DNA from: CAVVAL01 sp963742725
GTDB taxonomy: Bacteria; Actinomycetota; Actinomycetes; Mycobacteriales; Cryptosporangiaceae
Length of the DNA: 64,000 bases
NCBI GenBank assembly: GCA_963742725.1
Contig: CAVUMX010000003.1
Coordinates: forward strand, 2,418,001 to 2,482,000
Direction of reading: 5' to 3'
In this document: positions 7,923-16,359 of the stretch, piece by piece
How positions within the stretch are numbered: the stretch's first letter is position 1
Layout: every line of letters begins with the position of its first letter
Program-made: the position numbers and the translations under genes
The notes under the pieces: model-generated
What the model saw: the letters and a program-made list of their open reading frames with translations, nothing else
Database searches by the model: none
Told to the model about the DNA's origin: nothing

Positions 7923-9116
7923 GTGACCACCGTCGATCTCGATAACCCCGTCGGCCGCTGGGAAGATCCGTCCCCCACGCCCGCCGCGCTGCTCCTGCTG
8001 GGCCGCGGCACCGACCCGGAGTCCGAGCGCGGGGTGGACTGCCCCGGCGCGCTGCCGGCGGCGTCCGATCCGGATCTGGTGGAGCGCGCGACGAAGGCCC
8101 GCGCGGCGCTCGGTGACCGGGCGTTCATCCTGGGCCACCACTACCAGCGCGACGAGGTCATCCAGTTCGCCGACGTCACCGGCGACTCGTTCAAGCTGGC
8201 GCAGCAGGCGGCCGCCCGTCCGGACGCGGAGTTCATCGTCTTCTGCGGCGTGCACTTCATGGCCGAGTCGGCCGACATCCTGACCGGCGACCACCAGAAG
8301 GTGGTGCTGCCCGATCTGGCGGCCGGCTGCTCGATGGCCGACATGGCCACGTTCGACCAGGTCGAGGAGTGCTGGGACGTCCTGGTGGACGCGGGCGTCG
8401 CCGACGTCACGATCCCGGTCAGCTACATGAACTCCTCCGCCGACATCAAGGCGTTCACCGGCAAGCACGGCGGCACGATCTGCACGTCGTCGAACGCGAA
8501 GCGGGCGCTGGACTGGGCGTTCGGCAAGGGCGAGAAGGTCCTCTTCCTGCCCGACCAGCACCTCGGCCGCAACACGGCCGTCCGGGAGATGGGTTTCTCC
8601 CTCGACGACTGCGTGCTGTTCGACCCCCACAAGCCGGGCGGCGGGCTGACGCCCGAGCAGCTCCGGGACGCGAAGATGATCCTGTGGCGCGGGCACTGCT
8701 CGGTGCACGGCCGGTTCACGCTCGAATCGGTGAAGGACGTCCGCGCGCGGATCGAGGGTGTGAACGTCCTGGTCCACCCGGAGTGCCGGCACGACGTCGT
8801 GAGCAGCGCCGACCTGGTCGGGTCGACGGAGTTCATCATCAAGACGATCGAGGCGGCGCCGGCCGGGTCGAAGTGGGCGATCGGCACCGAGCTGAACCTG
8901 GTGAAGCGGCTCGCGCTGAAGCACACGGACAAGCAGATCGTGTTCCTCGACAAGGCCGTCTGCTTCTGCTCCACGATGAACCGGATCGACCTGCCGCACC
9001 TCGTCTGGGCGCTGGAATCCCTCGCGGCCGGCGAGCTGGTCAACCAGATCACCGTGGACGAGCGGACCACCCGCTACGCCAAGGCCGCCCTCGACCAGAT
9101 GCTGGCCCTGCCCTGA
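7923..9116 (+). CDS. nadA: Quinolinate synthase A
   Basis: 397 aa. 4Fe-4S enzyme that condenses iminoaspartate with dihydroxyacetone phosphate to quinolinate in de novo NAD synthesis. Family motifs: LGHHYQRDEVIQFADVTGDS, VFCGVHFMAE, YMNSSADIKA, WRGHCSVHGRF, HPECRHDVV and KAVCFCSTM; the ligand cysteines are probably those in VFCGV, GHCSVH and near VCFC. GTG 7923 has GGGAG 7 nt upstream and gives normal length. nadB and nadC are not adjacent. The HesB-type carrier nearby is a plausible cluster source. Confidence 0.95.
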   Translation: MTTVDLDNPVGRWEDPSPTPAALLLLGRGTDPESERGVDCPGALPAASDPDLVERATKARAALGDRAFILGHHYQRDEVIQFADVTGDSFKLAQQAAARPDAEFIVFCGVHFMAESADILTGDHQKVVLPDLAAGCSMADMATFDQVEECWDVLVDAGVADVTIPVSYMNSSADIKAFTGKHGGTICTSSNAKRALDWAFGKGEKVLFLPDQHLGRNTAVREMGFSLDDCVLFDPHKPGGGLTPEQLRDAKMILWRGHCSVHGRFTLESVKDVRARIEGVNVLVHPECRHDVVSSADLVGSTEFIIKTIEAAPAGSKWAIGTELNLVKRLALKHTDKQIVFLDKAVCFCSTMNRIDLPHLVWALESLAAGELVNQITVDERTTRYAKAALDQMLALP

Positions 9117-9155
9117 CCACGCAGGCATCCGGGTGCGGGGCTACCCTGACTGACC

Positions 9156-9761
9156 GTGAGCCCGCTCTTCCGCCGCAGTAAGCAGGATCCCGCCGACGAG
9201 GTCGCGCCGGAGCCGGCCGAGACCGAGCCGTCCGGCAAGGCGTTCACGCCTGCCAAGGGACGGCCGACGCCCAAGCGCACCACGCGCCGGCGCGTGGTCG
9301 AGCCGCCCCCGAAGGACAACAAGGAAGCGCGCCAGCGGATGCGGGAACGCATGCGCACCGAGCGGCAGGAGCGCTTCGAGGGCGCGCGCCGCGGCGACGA
9401 GCAGTACCTGATGGCCCGCGACCGCGGGCCCGTCCGCAAGCTCGTCCGGGACCTCATCGACGCGCGCCGCAACATCGGTCCGCTGTTCTTCGGCGGCCTG
9501 TTCGTCGTGCTGATCACGTCGTTCCAGTCGATGCCGGGGGTCGTGAAGCTCGGCGGCAGCGTGCTGTGGTTCGGCCTGCTGCTGCTCATGGTGCTCGACG
9601 GCTTCATCATCTCCCGGCTGGTGAAGCGCTCGGTCAACGCGCGCTTCCCGGACCACAACGAGCGGATGCCCGCCCTGTACTTCTACGCGATCATGCGGTC
9701 GCTGTCGTTCCGCAAGATCCGCAACCCGAAGCCGCAGGTCAAGCCCGGCGACGAGGTCTGA
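9156..9761 (+). CDS. DUF3043 membrane protein
   Basis: 201 aa. A charged N-terminal half (about 1-100, with a basic Arg/Lys-rich stretch and Glu/Arg helix) is followed by two membrane helices (about 107-125 and 131-152) and a basic tail. This is the actinobacterial DUF3043 family, the counterpart of Rv2206. Function unknown. It starts at GTG 9156, and its tail converges with the ABC ATPase gene 10 nt away. Confidence 0.85.
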   Translation: MSPLFRRSKQDPADEVAPEPAETEPSGKAFTPAKGRPTPKRTTRRRVVEPPPKDNKEARQRMRERMRTERQERFEGARRGDEQYLMARDRGPVRKLVRDLIDARRNIGPLFFGGLFVVLITSFQSMPGVVKLGGSVLWFGLLLLMVLDGFIISRLVKRSVNARFPDHNERMPALYFYAIMRSLSFRKIRNPKPQVKPGDEV

Positions 9762-9771
9762 GCACGCGAGT

Positions 9772-10725
9772 CTAGGCCCGGGTGTAGAGCCGGCGGATCA
9801 CGTCCTCGATCTCCGGTTCGAGCACCTGGAGGTCCCGCAGCGGCGCGACCTTGGCGACCCGGGCGATGACATCGGCGAGGGCGGCCTGGCCGTCGGCGAG
9901 CGCGAGGCGCTGGCGACGGCCGTCCGCTTCGAGGTGTTCGAGGCTTGTGCCTTCGATCTCCAGCGCCGGCCACGGCTCGGCGAGCTCCACGACCAGGCGC
10001 CGCCGCGACCCGTACCGGTCGTGCAGCGCGGCGAGGGACCCGTCGTGCACGACCCGCCCGTGGTCGATCACGACCAGCCGGGGACACAGCCGCTCGATGT
10101 CGGCGAGGTCGTGCGTGGTGAGGACGACCGTCGTCCCGTGACGGGCGTTGAGATCGGCGAGGAACCCGCGCACCGCTTCCTTGCTGACGACGTCGAGGCC
10201 GATGGTCGGCTCGTCCAGGAACAGCAGTTCGGGCCCGTGGAGCAGCGCGGCGGCGATCTCGGCGCGCATCCGCTGGCCGAGCGAGAGCTGCCGGACGGGC
10301 GTGTCCAGGAACGGCTCCATCGCCAGCAGCTCGACGCACTCGGTGAGCCGGGCCCGATGTGCGGCGGCCGGCACCCGGTAGACGTGCCGCAGCAGCGCGA
10401 ACGACTCGCGCAGCGGCAGGTCCCACCAGAGCTGGCTGCGCTGGCCGAAGACGACGCCGATGCGCCGGGCCAGGCTGGTGCGCTGGGGCACCGGCTCCAG
10501 GCCGCACACCCGGACGTGCCCGCTCGACGGCATCAGCACGCCCGTCAGCATCTTGAGCGTGGTCGACTTGCCGGCGCCGTTGGGCCCGATGTAGCCGACC
10601 ATCTCCCCCGGCGCGACCGTGATGTCCACCCCGGCGACGGCCGCCACCTCGCGCTTCTCGCGGCGGAACCGCCCCTTCTTCACCCGGAGCGTGAACGTCT
10701 TGCGCAGATCCCGGACCTCGATCAT
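9772..10725 (-). CDS. ABC-2 exporter ATP-binding protein
   Basis: 317 aa. ATPase of a three-gene ABC exporter. Walker A GPNGAGKST, signature LSLGQRMRAE, Walker B LLFLDEPTIGLD and the switch His in TTHD are all intact. The C-terminal extension of about 80 residues is typical of the COG4586 group. ATG 10725 overlaps the upstream permease stop (ATGA), so the genes are co-translated. Substrate unknown. Confidence 0.92.
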   Translation of the reverse strand: MIEVRDLRKTFTLRVKKGRFRREKREVAAVAGVDITVAPGEMVGYIGPNGAGKSTTLKMLTGVLMPSSGHVRVCGLEPVPQRTSLARRIGVVFGQRSQLWWDLPLRESFALLRHVYRVPAAAHRARLTECVELLAMEPFLDTPVRQLSLGQRMRAEIAAALLHGPELLFLDEPTIGLDVVSKEAVRGFLADLNARHGTTVVLTTHDLADIERLCPRLVVIDHGRVVHDGSLAALHDRYGSRRRLVVELAEPWPALEIEGTSLEHLEADGRRQRLALADGQAALADVIARVAKVAPLRDLQVLEPEIEDVIRRLYTRA

Positions 10726-11516
10726 GACCCCGTACTCCCGTAGTGGCGGACACCGGTCCGCCAGATGAACCGGGCGGCGAACGCCCAGGCGACCGCGACG
10801 AGCGGCGCGCACCAGCCGAGCCAGGCCGGCGTGCCGAGCGGATCGGCGCGACCGAGCAGCACCAGCGCCGGTAGATAGGCGACGAACCCCAGGCCGAGTA
10901 CGTACGCGAAGAGCACGCGGAACCAGCCGCCGAACACCGTCACCGGGAAGCTGCTGAACAGGTTGCCGCCGAACGTGAACGCGCTCGCCGCCTCCCACGC
11001 GTCCACCAGCCAGAAGTTGAGCGTGGCGCCGATGACGAACAGGCTGCCGAACACCACCGCGCCGGCCAGCGGCGTGACGACCAGCAGCACCACCCGCGCG
11101 GGCGTCCAGGTGATGTCGGCCATGTTGAGGGCGATGCCGAGCAGGATCATGCCCTGCATCGTCCGCCCGATCCGGCGCACCGCGATGTCGCTGACCAGGA
11201 GCTGCGGCAACGTGCCGAGCGGCCGCAGCAGGACGGCGTCGAGCAGGCCCGTGCGGACGTAGTGCGACAGCCGCAGGATGTTCCCGACGGCCAGGTCGGC
11301 GAGCGAGAAGCCGAGGCTGGCGAGCCCGGCGATGAGCAGTCCTTCGGCGAGAGTGAACCCGCCGAGCGCCGGGTTGACCCGGAAGAACACCAGCAGCGCG
11401 ATGATGTCGACGCCGGAGATCACGCCGTTCAGGACAAGTTCCAGGGCGAACGACGCCCGGTACTCGGTCTGCGAGCGCACCTGGGCCTTCAGCAGGTGCC
11501 AGTACGCGCTAGCCAC
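10722..11516 (-). CDS. ABC-2 family permease (COG3694 type)
   Basis: 264 aa, about six membrane helices, an N-terminal amphipathic segment and a short C-terminal cytoplasmic tail. It belongs to the ABC2_membrane_6 (formerly DUF990) family. It overlaps the preceding permease gene by 8 nt and the ATPase gene by 4 nt. It probably forms a heterodimeric channel with the neighbouring permease. Cargo is not predictable from the sequence. Confidence 0.85.
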   Translation of the reverse strand: MASAYWHLLKAQVRSQTEYRASFALELVLNGVISGVDIIALLVFFRVNPALGGFTLAEGLLIAGLASLGFSLADLAVGNILRLSHYVRTGLLDAVLLRPLGTLPQLLVSDIAVRRIGRTMQGMILLGIALNMADITWTPARVVLLVVTPLAGAVVFGSLFVIGATLNFWLVDAWEAASAFTFGGNLFSSFPVTVFGGWFRVLFAYVLGLGFVAYLPALVLLGRADPLGTPAWLGWCAPLVAVAWAFAARFIWRTGVRHYGSTGS

Positions 11517-12294
11517 CCTGCACCACCAGCATGCGGACGGCCCTGCGCTGCACCAGGTGGCACACGCCGAGCAGCACCAGGACCCACGCCGCCTGCCTGG
11601 CCAGCAGCGGGAGCACGTCGCCGCGCTCGACCAGGATGTCCAGCGGCGCCTGGAACATCGCCGGGAACGGCGTGGCCCAGAGCAGGTCCTGCGCCCAGCC
11701 GGGAAAGAACGGGATCGGCACGCCCAGGCCGCTGAACACGTTGCCGGCGATCGCCCAGGCCATCAGCGCTCCCCGGACGTCCAGCAGCCAGAACGCGGAC
11801 AGGTTCACCAGGTACCGGACCCCGAAGCTGACCACGACGGCCAGCGACGCGCTCAACACGAACGCGGGGTAGGTGACGAGCCGGGCCGGTACGTACAGGT
11901 CGAAGAACACCGCACCGGCGGCGACCGGAATCAGCAGGCGCGTGATGACGGCGTGGGCGGCGCGGCCGAGGTCGTCGGCGAGGTACGTCCAGATCGGGTT
12001 GAGCGGACGCAGCAGGTCGGCGGTGACGTCGCCCGTGCGGATCCGGTCGGCGAGATCGCTCCACCCCCACAGCAGGACGACGCCGAGCAACCCCTGCCCC
12101 ACCCAGACGTACGTCACGAGCCGCGGGGCGTCGTAGCCCGCGACCGTCGCCGCCGACCCGAGAACGGCGAGCAGTAGGTAGCACTTGAGGAAACCGAACG
12201 CGGAGTTGCTGAACGCGGCGGCGAGCGTGGCCTGGCGGTAGGTGGCGTGGCGGTGGAACCCAGCACGGACGAGTGCCGCGAAGGCGGCCAGCAT
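11509..12294 (-). CDS. ABC-2 family permease (COG4587 type)
   Basis: 261 aa, about six membrane helices, of the same DUF990-like family as its neighbour (SFGVRYLVNLSAFWLLDVRG and PIPFFPGWAQDLLWATPFPAMFQAP are typical stretches). ATG 12294 has AGGAGG 6 nt upstream, the best ribosome site of the operon; the longer upstream reading frame is ignored. First gene of the operon permease-permease-ATPase. Confidence 0.87.
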   Translation of the reverse strand: MLAAFAALVRAGFHRHATYRQATLAAAFSNSAFGFLKCYLLLAVLGSAATVAGYDAPRLVTYVWVGQGLLGVVLLWGWSDLADRIRTGDVTADLLRPLNPIWTYLADDLGRAAHAVITRLLIPVAAGAVFFDLYVPARLVTYPAFVLSASLAVVVSFGVRYLVNLSAFWLLDVRGALMAWAIAGNVFSGLGVPIPFFPGWAQDLLWATPFPAMFQAPLDILVERGDVLPLLARQAAWVLVLLGVCHLVQRRAVRMLVVQGG

Positions 12295-12397
12295 CGAAGT
12301 CCTCCTGCGAGGTGGCGGTTGGCGGGGACGCCACCCCGCCACGCAGCGTGACCCTCGCTGCGCACCGCCGGCCGGCAAGGCCGCCGAAGCTAGCATG

Positions 12398-12411
12398 TGT
12401 TAGCGCTTTCA
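12398..12411. promoter_or_regulatory. LacI-family-type operator upstream of aldo/keto reductase
   Basis: TGTTAGCGCTTTCA differs at two positions from the palindrome TGAAAGCGCTTTCA bound by many LacI-family regulators. It lies about 70 bp before the aldo/keto reductase start and 100 bp before the divergent exporter operon. No LacI-type gene is in the window. Confidence 0.5.
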
Positions 12412-12477
12412 GGCGACTTTATTTCCGGCAGATGACAGATTTCGTTACAGGACGAGCGTCCGGGTTAGGGTCGCCTC

Positions 12478-13476
12478 ATGGAGTTCCGTCACCTGGGCCG
12501 ATCCGGCCTCGTCATCAGTGAAATCGCTTACGGGAACTGGCTGACCCACGGGTCGCAGGTCGAGGAGGACGCCGCGCTGGCGTGCGTCCGCGCCGCCCTC
12601 GACGCCGGTATCACCACCTACGACACCGCCGACGTCTACGCCGCCACCAAGGCCGAGACCGTCCTCGGGAAGGCCCTCGCGGGCGAGCGCCGCGAGTCGT
12701 ACGAACTGTTCACGAAGGTCTACTGGCCCATCGGCAAGGGCCGCAACGACCGTGGCCTGTCCCGCAAGCACATGATGGAGGGGATCAACGGGTCGCTGCG
12801 CCGGCTGCGGACCGACTACGTCGACCTCTACCAGGCCCACCGCTACGACTACGAGACGCCGCTCGAAGAGACGATGCTGGCGTTCGCCGACATCGTCCGC
12901 TCCGGCAAGGCGCTGTACATCGGCGTCTCCGAGTGGCGTGCCTCCGAGATCCGCGCCGCCGCTGAGTTGGCCCGCGAGCTGCAGGTGCCGCTCGTCTCCA
13001 GCCAGCCGCAGTACAACATGCTGTGGCGGGTCATCGAGGCCGAGGTCGTGCCGACGTCCGAAGAGTTCGGCATCGGCCAGATCGTCTGGTCGCCCATCGC
13101 CCAGGGCGTGCTCACCGGCAAGTACAAGCCGGGCCAGCCGCCGCCCGCCGGCTCCCGCGCCACCGACGAGAAGGGCGGCGCCGACATGGTCGCCGACTTC
13201 CTCACCGACGACGTGCTGACCCGCGTGCAGCAGCTCGAACCCCTCGCGTCCGACGCCGGACTGTCGCTCGCCCAGCTCGCCATCGCCTGGACGCTCCAGA
13301 ACCCGAACGTGTCGGCCGCCATCATCGGTGCGTCCCGGCCCGAACAGGTCGCCGAGAACGTCAAGGCGGCCGGCGTGAAGCTCGACGCCGACCTGCTCAA
13401 GAAGATCGACGAGATCCTCGACCCGGTGATCGAACGGGACCCGGCGAAGACGGTCAGCCCGAACCCGCGCCCGTAG
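12478..13476 (+). CDS. Aldo/keto reductase, potassium-channel beta-subunit-like
   Basis: 332 aa. NADPH-dependent carbonyl reductase of the AKR superfamily. Visible: the start MEFRHLGRSGLVISEIAYGNW, the catalytic region DTADVYAATKAE with Asp and Tyr of the tetrad, the lysine in LFTKVYWP, the substrate His in YQAHRYD, and the cofactor-binding C-terminal GASRPEQVAEN. The length and SGL-S pattern are those of the Kv-beta/YghZ-like group. Physiological substrate unknown. The LacI-type site upstream suggests sugar-linked control. Confidence 0.9.
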   Translation: MEFRHLGRSGLVISEIAYGNWLTHGSQVEEDAALACVRAALDAGITTYDTADVYAATKAETVLGKALAGERRESYELFTKVYWPIGKGRNDRGLSRKHMMEGINGSLRRLRTDYVDLYQAHRYDYETPLEETMLAFADIVRSGKALYIGVSEWRASEIRAAAELARELQVPLVSSQPQYNMLWRVIEAEVVPTSEEFGIGQIVWSPIAQGVLTGKYKPGQPPPAGSRATDEKGGADMVADFLTDDVLTRVQQLEPLASDAGLSLAQLAIAWTLQNPNVSAAIIGASRPEQVAENVKAAGVKLDADLLKKIDEILDPVIERDPAKTVSPNPRP

Positions 13477-13480
13477 AGCT

Positions 13481-13572
13481 TTCGTCCCCCGCCGGCGCTT
13501 GCGCGCGGCGGGGGACGGACCGTCCGCGCCGCCGGCGGGGGACGAACGTCCGCGCCGCCGGCGGGGGACGAA
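13481..13572. repeat. Tandem 26-bp repeat with an upstream complementary arm
   Basis: Two identical 26-bp units are adjacent (13521-13546 and 13547-13572). Their last 16 bases are the reverse complement of 13481-13496, just after the aldo/keto reductase stop, so the arm can pair with either copy. It may act as the terminator of that gene. Confidence 0.75.
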
Positions 13573-13575
13573 ACG

Positions 13576-13634
13576 AACTGTTCGGGATGGCGTGCTGTAA
13601 CCGGGCGCGGGGCACCCCGATAAGCCCGACAGTT
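13576..13634 (-). repeat. Dispersed structured element, copy A
   Basis: The core 13590-13632 (read on the minus strand) matches 33891-33933 at 39 of 43 bases, including GCGCCCGGTTACAGCACGC. It is enclosed by an outer stem (13576-13586 with 13625-13634, one bulge) and contains a CGGG-NNNN-CCCG hairpin. On the minus strand it starts right after the stop of the 66-aa gene at 13639, so it may be a 3'-end element. Confidence 0.75.
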
Positions 13635-13638
13635 GGCG

Positions 13639-13839
13639 TTACTCGGCGGCGGTCAGCGGCATCGCGTATTCGGTGCGCTCGTCCTCGATGAGCGCGACTT
13701 CGCTGATACCGGCGTCCAGCAGTTCGCGCCAGTGCTCACCCAGCCACGTCTCGGCGTCCGACTGGCTCTGGTGGGCCTCCTCGATCCCTTCGATCTCGCC
13801 GAGATCGGCCTCGCCCTCGTACCGCCACGTCCACGCCAT
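13639..13839 (-). CDS. Small acidic conserved-type protein, unknown function
   Basis: 66 aa, starting MAWTWRYEG, acidic (many Glu/Asp), with no cysteine cluster or membrane segment. ATG 13839 has GGGAGG about 8 nt upstream. It is divergent from cobU, 84 bp away. The composition and the strong ribosome site make it a credible gene, but I recognise no domain. Copy A of the structured element follows directly. Confidence 0.7.
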   Translation of the reverse strand: MAWTWRYEGEADLGEIEGIEEAHQSQSDAETWLGEHWRELLDAGISEVALIEDERTEYAMPLTAAE

Positions 13840-13923
13840 GCTCGCGCCCTCCCCGGCTACGTCCGACCTGACGGCCCAGCCTACTGTCACGCCGTCCGGT
13901 GCATCGTGGGAGAAGGAGCGACG

Positions 13924-14526
13924 GTGACACGCACGCTGGTGATCGGCGGGGTCAGGTCCGGGAAGTCGGCGTTCGCGGAGGGGCTGATGCCGGCCGGGGC
14001 GGTGACCTACGTCGCCACGGCCCCGCCCCGCGACGGCGACTCCGACTGGACGGCCCGCGTCGCGAGCCACAAGCTCCGGCGGCCGCCCACCTGGACGACC
14101 GTCGAGACCGGCGCCGCCATTCCCCCCGGCGCCGCACTTCCCCCCGGCGCCGCACTTCCCCCCGGTGCCGCCCTTCCCCCGGGCGCCGCACCTCCCGCCG
14201 TCACTGCCCTTCCCGCCGCGCTGCGCCGCGCCGAACAGCCGGTTCTGGTGGACGACATCGGCAACTGGCTCACGTGCGCCCTCGACGCCGCCGGCTGGGC
14301 CGACCCGGACGATGTCGCGCCCGCCTGCGCCGACCTCGTCGCGGCGGTCGAGGAGTGCGCGGTGCCGCTGGTGCTCGTCAGTCCGGAGGTCGGCTGGGGC
14401 GTCCTGCCCGCCACCCGCGCCGGACGGATCTTCGCCGACGCCCAGGGACGGCTCAACCAGCGCCTGGCCGAATCCTGCGACGCGGTGACACTGGTTGTCG
14501 CCGGCCTACCCGTGACCCTGAAGTAG
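13924..14526 (+). CDS. cobU: Adenosylcobinamide kinase / guanylyltransferase (CobU/CobP)
   Basis: 200 aa. Phosphorylates adenosylcobinamide and transfers GMP to it in the nucleotide-loop pathway of cobalamin synthesis. P-loop GGVRSGKS (about 8-15), then the family pattern RVASHKLRRPPTW with the candidate guanylylated His49, and LVDDIGNWLT. GTG 13924 follows GAAGGAG. Residues 66-89 are four copies of a six-residue (I/L)PPGAA repeat (18-bp DNA repeat at 14119-14190) inserted between the usual TVE segment and the Walker-B-like strand. The core is intact, so it is probably active. It heads cobU-cobT-cobS. Confidence 0.9.
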   Translation: MTRTLVIGGVRSGKSAFAEGLMPAGAVTYVATAPPRDGDSDWTARVASHKLRRPPTWTTVETGAAIPPGAALPPGAALPPGAALPPGAAPPAVTALPAALRRAEQPVLVDDIGNWLTCALDAAGWADPDDVAPACADLVAAVEECAVPLVLVSPEVGWGVLPATRAGRIFADAQGRLNQRLAESCDAVTLVVAGLPVTLK

Positions 14527-14585
14527 CGCCGCCGCCGGCACCGTCGGGACGCCGGCCGTCACGGGGCCGGCCTCGGCCCGCCCCG

Positions 14586-14705
14586 GCCCGGCCCGTCGTG
14601 GCCCGGCCCGTCGTGGCCCGGCCCGTCGTGGCCCGGCCCGTCGTGGCGCTGCGCGTCGTGGCCCGGCCCGTCGTGGCCCGGCCCGTCGTGGCGCTGGGCG
14701 TCGGC
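14586..14705. repeat. 15-bp tandem repeat between cobU and cobT
   Basis: Eight contiguous 15-bp units; six are exact or near-exact GCCCGGCCCGTCGTG, and units five and eight diverge. They fill the 240-bp gap between the cobU stop and the cobT start. No credible gene is present there. Confidence 0.85.
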
Positions 14706-14766
14706 GGGGTCTGTCGTGGGGCCGGCCGTCGCCGGAGCCGTCGTGGGGCTGAAGTAACCTGCCGGC

Positions 14767-16320
14767 ATGATCAGCGCGACGGATCCGGCCCCTGTCGAAC
14801 GTCCGGATCCCGGTCCCGCGGAGTCCGCGCGGGATCGCCTGTCCACGTTGGAGCACGGCCCGCGCGCGCTGGGCGAGCTGGCGGATCTGGCGGCGTGGGC
14901 GGCGTCCGTCCAGGGTGTGGCGCCGGCACCGGGATTCGTCCGGGCGCGATGCCTGCTGCTCGCGGCGGATCACGGCGTGGCGCACGGTCCGTCACTCCCC
15001 CGCGTCGAGGCGCTGCTCGAAGGCACCGGCCCGCAGGCACTGCTCGCCCGGACGGCCGGGGTCGAGGTGCGGATCGTCGACGTCGGCCTCGACAGCGAAC
15101 CGGTCGCGGGCGTCGACAACCGCCGCATCCGGCGTGGCAGCGGACGGATCGACCAGGACGACGCGCTCACGGCCGACGAGGTGCTCGACGCGGTGGCGCT
15201 CGGGCGCCAGCTCGTGGACGAGGAGGTCGACGGCGGCACCGACCTGCTGATCCCGGCGGCTGTCGGCATGGATGCGGCACTGCCCGCGACCGCGCTGATC
15301 GCCACGCTCAGCCGGACGGAGCCGATCTGGGCGCTCGGCTTCGGCGCCATCCGGGACGACGCCGAGTGGGCCCGCTGGTGCCGCGTCATCCGGGACTGCC
15401 GCCGCCGCGCCGACGGTGGCCCGGACGAGCCGTTCCGCCTACTCGCCCTGATCGGGGGCGCGGACGTCGCCGTACTGGCCGGCGTCCTCGTGCAGGCCGC
15501 CGTCCGGCGTACACCTGTACTGCTCGACGGCACGGTGGGCGCCGCCGCCGGACTACTCGCGCGCGAACTCGCCGCGGAATCCCCGTCCTGGTGGCGCGCG
15601 CCGCAGCGCAACGGCTCCGCATCCGAACGGACCGCGCTGGACATGCTCCAGCTCGAATCGTCCGTACCGCTCGGGCTCCATCTGGGCGAGGGCTGCGGCG
15701 CCCTGGCCACCGTGCCGCTGCTGCGCACCGCCGTCGCCGTGATGGCGGAACTCACGACCGAGCCGCCGCCCAAGCCGGTGCCGCCGAAGATCCCCGGCCT
15801 GTTCGACGACGTCGAGGACGACGAGCCCGCCCGCGACGACACCGAGCCCATCACCTACGACGGAACCCCCGCGACCGGCGACCAGACGCCGGCCACCGAG
15901 CCCGAGCCAGCCGGCGACGCCCCGGCTAGCGACAACCAGGCTCCCGCCGACGAGCCCGAGCCGGCCGACAACGAGCCGGCGTCCGCCAGCGGACCAGGGC
16001 CGATAGACGAGCCGACTGGCAACAGGCCGACGCCGGCCGACACGCCTGTGCCCTCCGACGAGCCGACAGGCGACGAACCGGCACCCGCTGGCGAGTCGGC
16101 CAGCGACGATGCTGGGGCTGGGGCTGCGGCTTGGCCTGCGGTCGGCGAGCCGGCCAGCGCCGACGGGGCCGGACGCAGCGGCGAGTCGGCCGACGGTGAG
16201 CCATCGTCTGGCGGCGAGTCGACGCTAGAGGAATCTGCCGACGGCGAGGCCGGAGCGAGCACCAGCGGCGCCGAGCGGGACCGCAGGACTGGGCCGGGCG
16301 TGCCGGAGGCGGGTGCGTGA
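14767..16320 (+). CDS. cobT: Nicotinate-nucleotide:dimethylbenzimidazole phosphoribosyltransferase with long acidic tail
   Basis: 517 aa. Makes alpha-ribazole phosphate for the lower ligand of cobalamin. The enzyme occupies about 1-330: AADHGVAH, the GIGGADVAVLAG-like segment (LIGGADVAVLAG) and catalytic Glu in LHLGEGCGAL. Residues from about 340 to the end are low-complexity Asp/Glu/Pro/Ala/Gly (DEP-EPA-type units), roughly 170 residues beyond the usual family length of about 350. The tail is probably disordered. The organisation cobU-cobT-cobS matches other actinobacteria. Confidence 0.92.
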   Translation: MISATDPAPVERPDPGPAESARDRLSTLEHGPRALGELADLAAWAASVQGVAPAPGFVRARCLLLAADHGVAHGPSLPRVEALLEGTGPQALLARTAGVEVRIVDVGLDSEPVAGVDNRRIRRGSGRIDQDDALTADEVLDAVALGRQLVDEEVDGGTDLLIPAAVGMDAALPATALIATLSRTEPIWALGFGAIRDDAEWARWCRVIRDCRRRADGGPDEPFRLLALIGGADVAVLAGVLVQAAVRRTPVLLDGTVGAAAGLLARELAAESPSWWRAPQRNGSASERTALDMLQLESSVPLGLHLGEGCGALATVPLLRTAVAVMAELTTEPPPKPVPPKIPGLFDDVEDDEPARDDTEPITYDGTPATGDQTPATEPEPAGDAPASDNQAPADEPEPADNEPASASGPGPIDEPTGNRPTPADTPVPSDEPTGDEPAPAGESASDDAGAGAAAWPAVGEPASADGAGRSGESADGEPSSGGESTLEESADGEAGASTSGAERDRRTGPGVPEAGA

Positions 16321-16359
16321 CGGGCGTCGGCGGCGCGCGGGACCGGCTGGTGCCGTCAC

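Noticed and set aside
13840..13923. Cobalamin riboswitch before cobU
   Set aside because: Only 84 bp, without the B12-box sequence; no aptamer-like fold.
14586..14705. CRISPR array
   Set aside because: Units of 15 bp are contiguous without spacers, so this is a simple tandem repeat.
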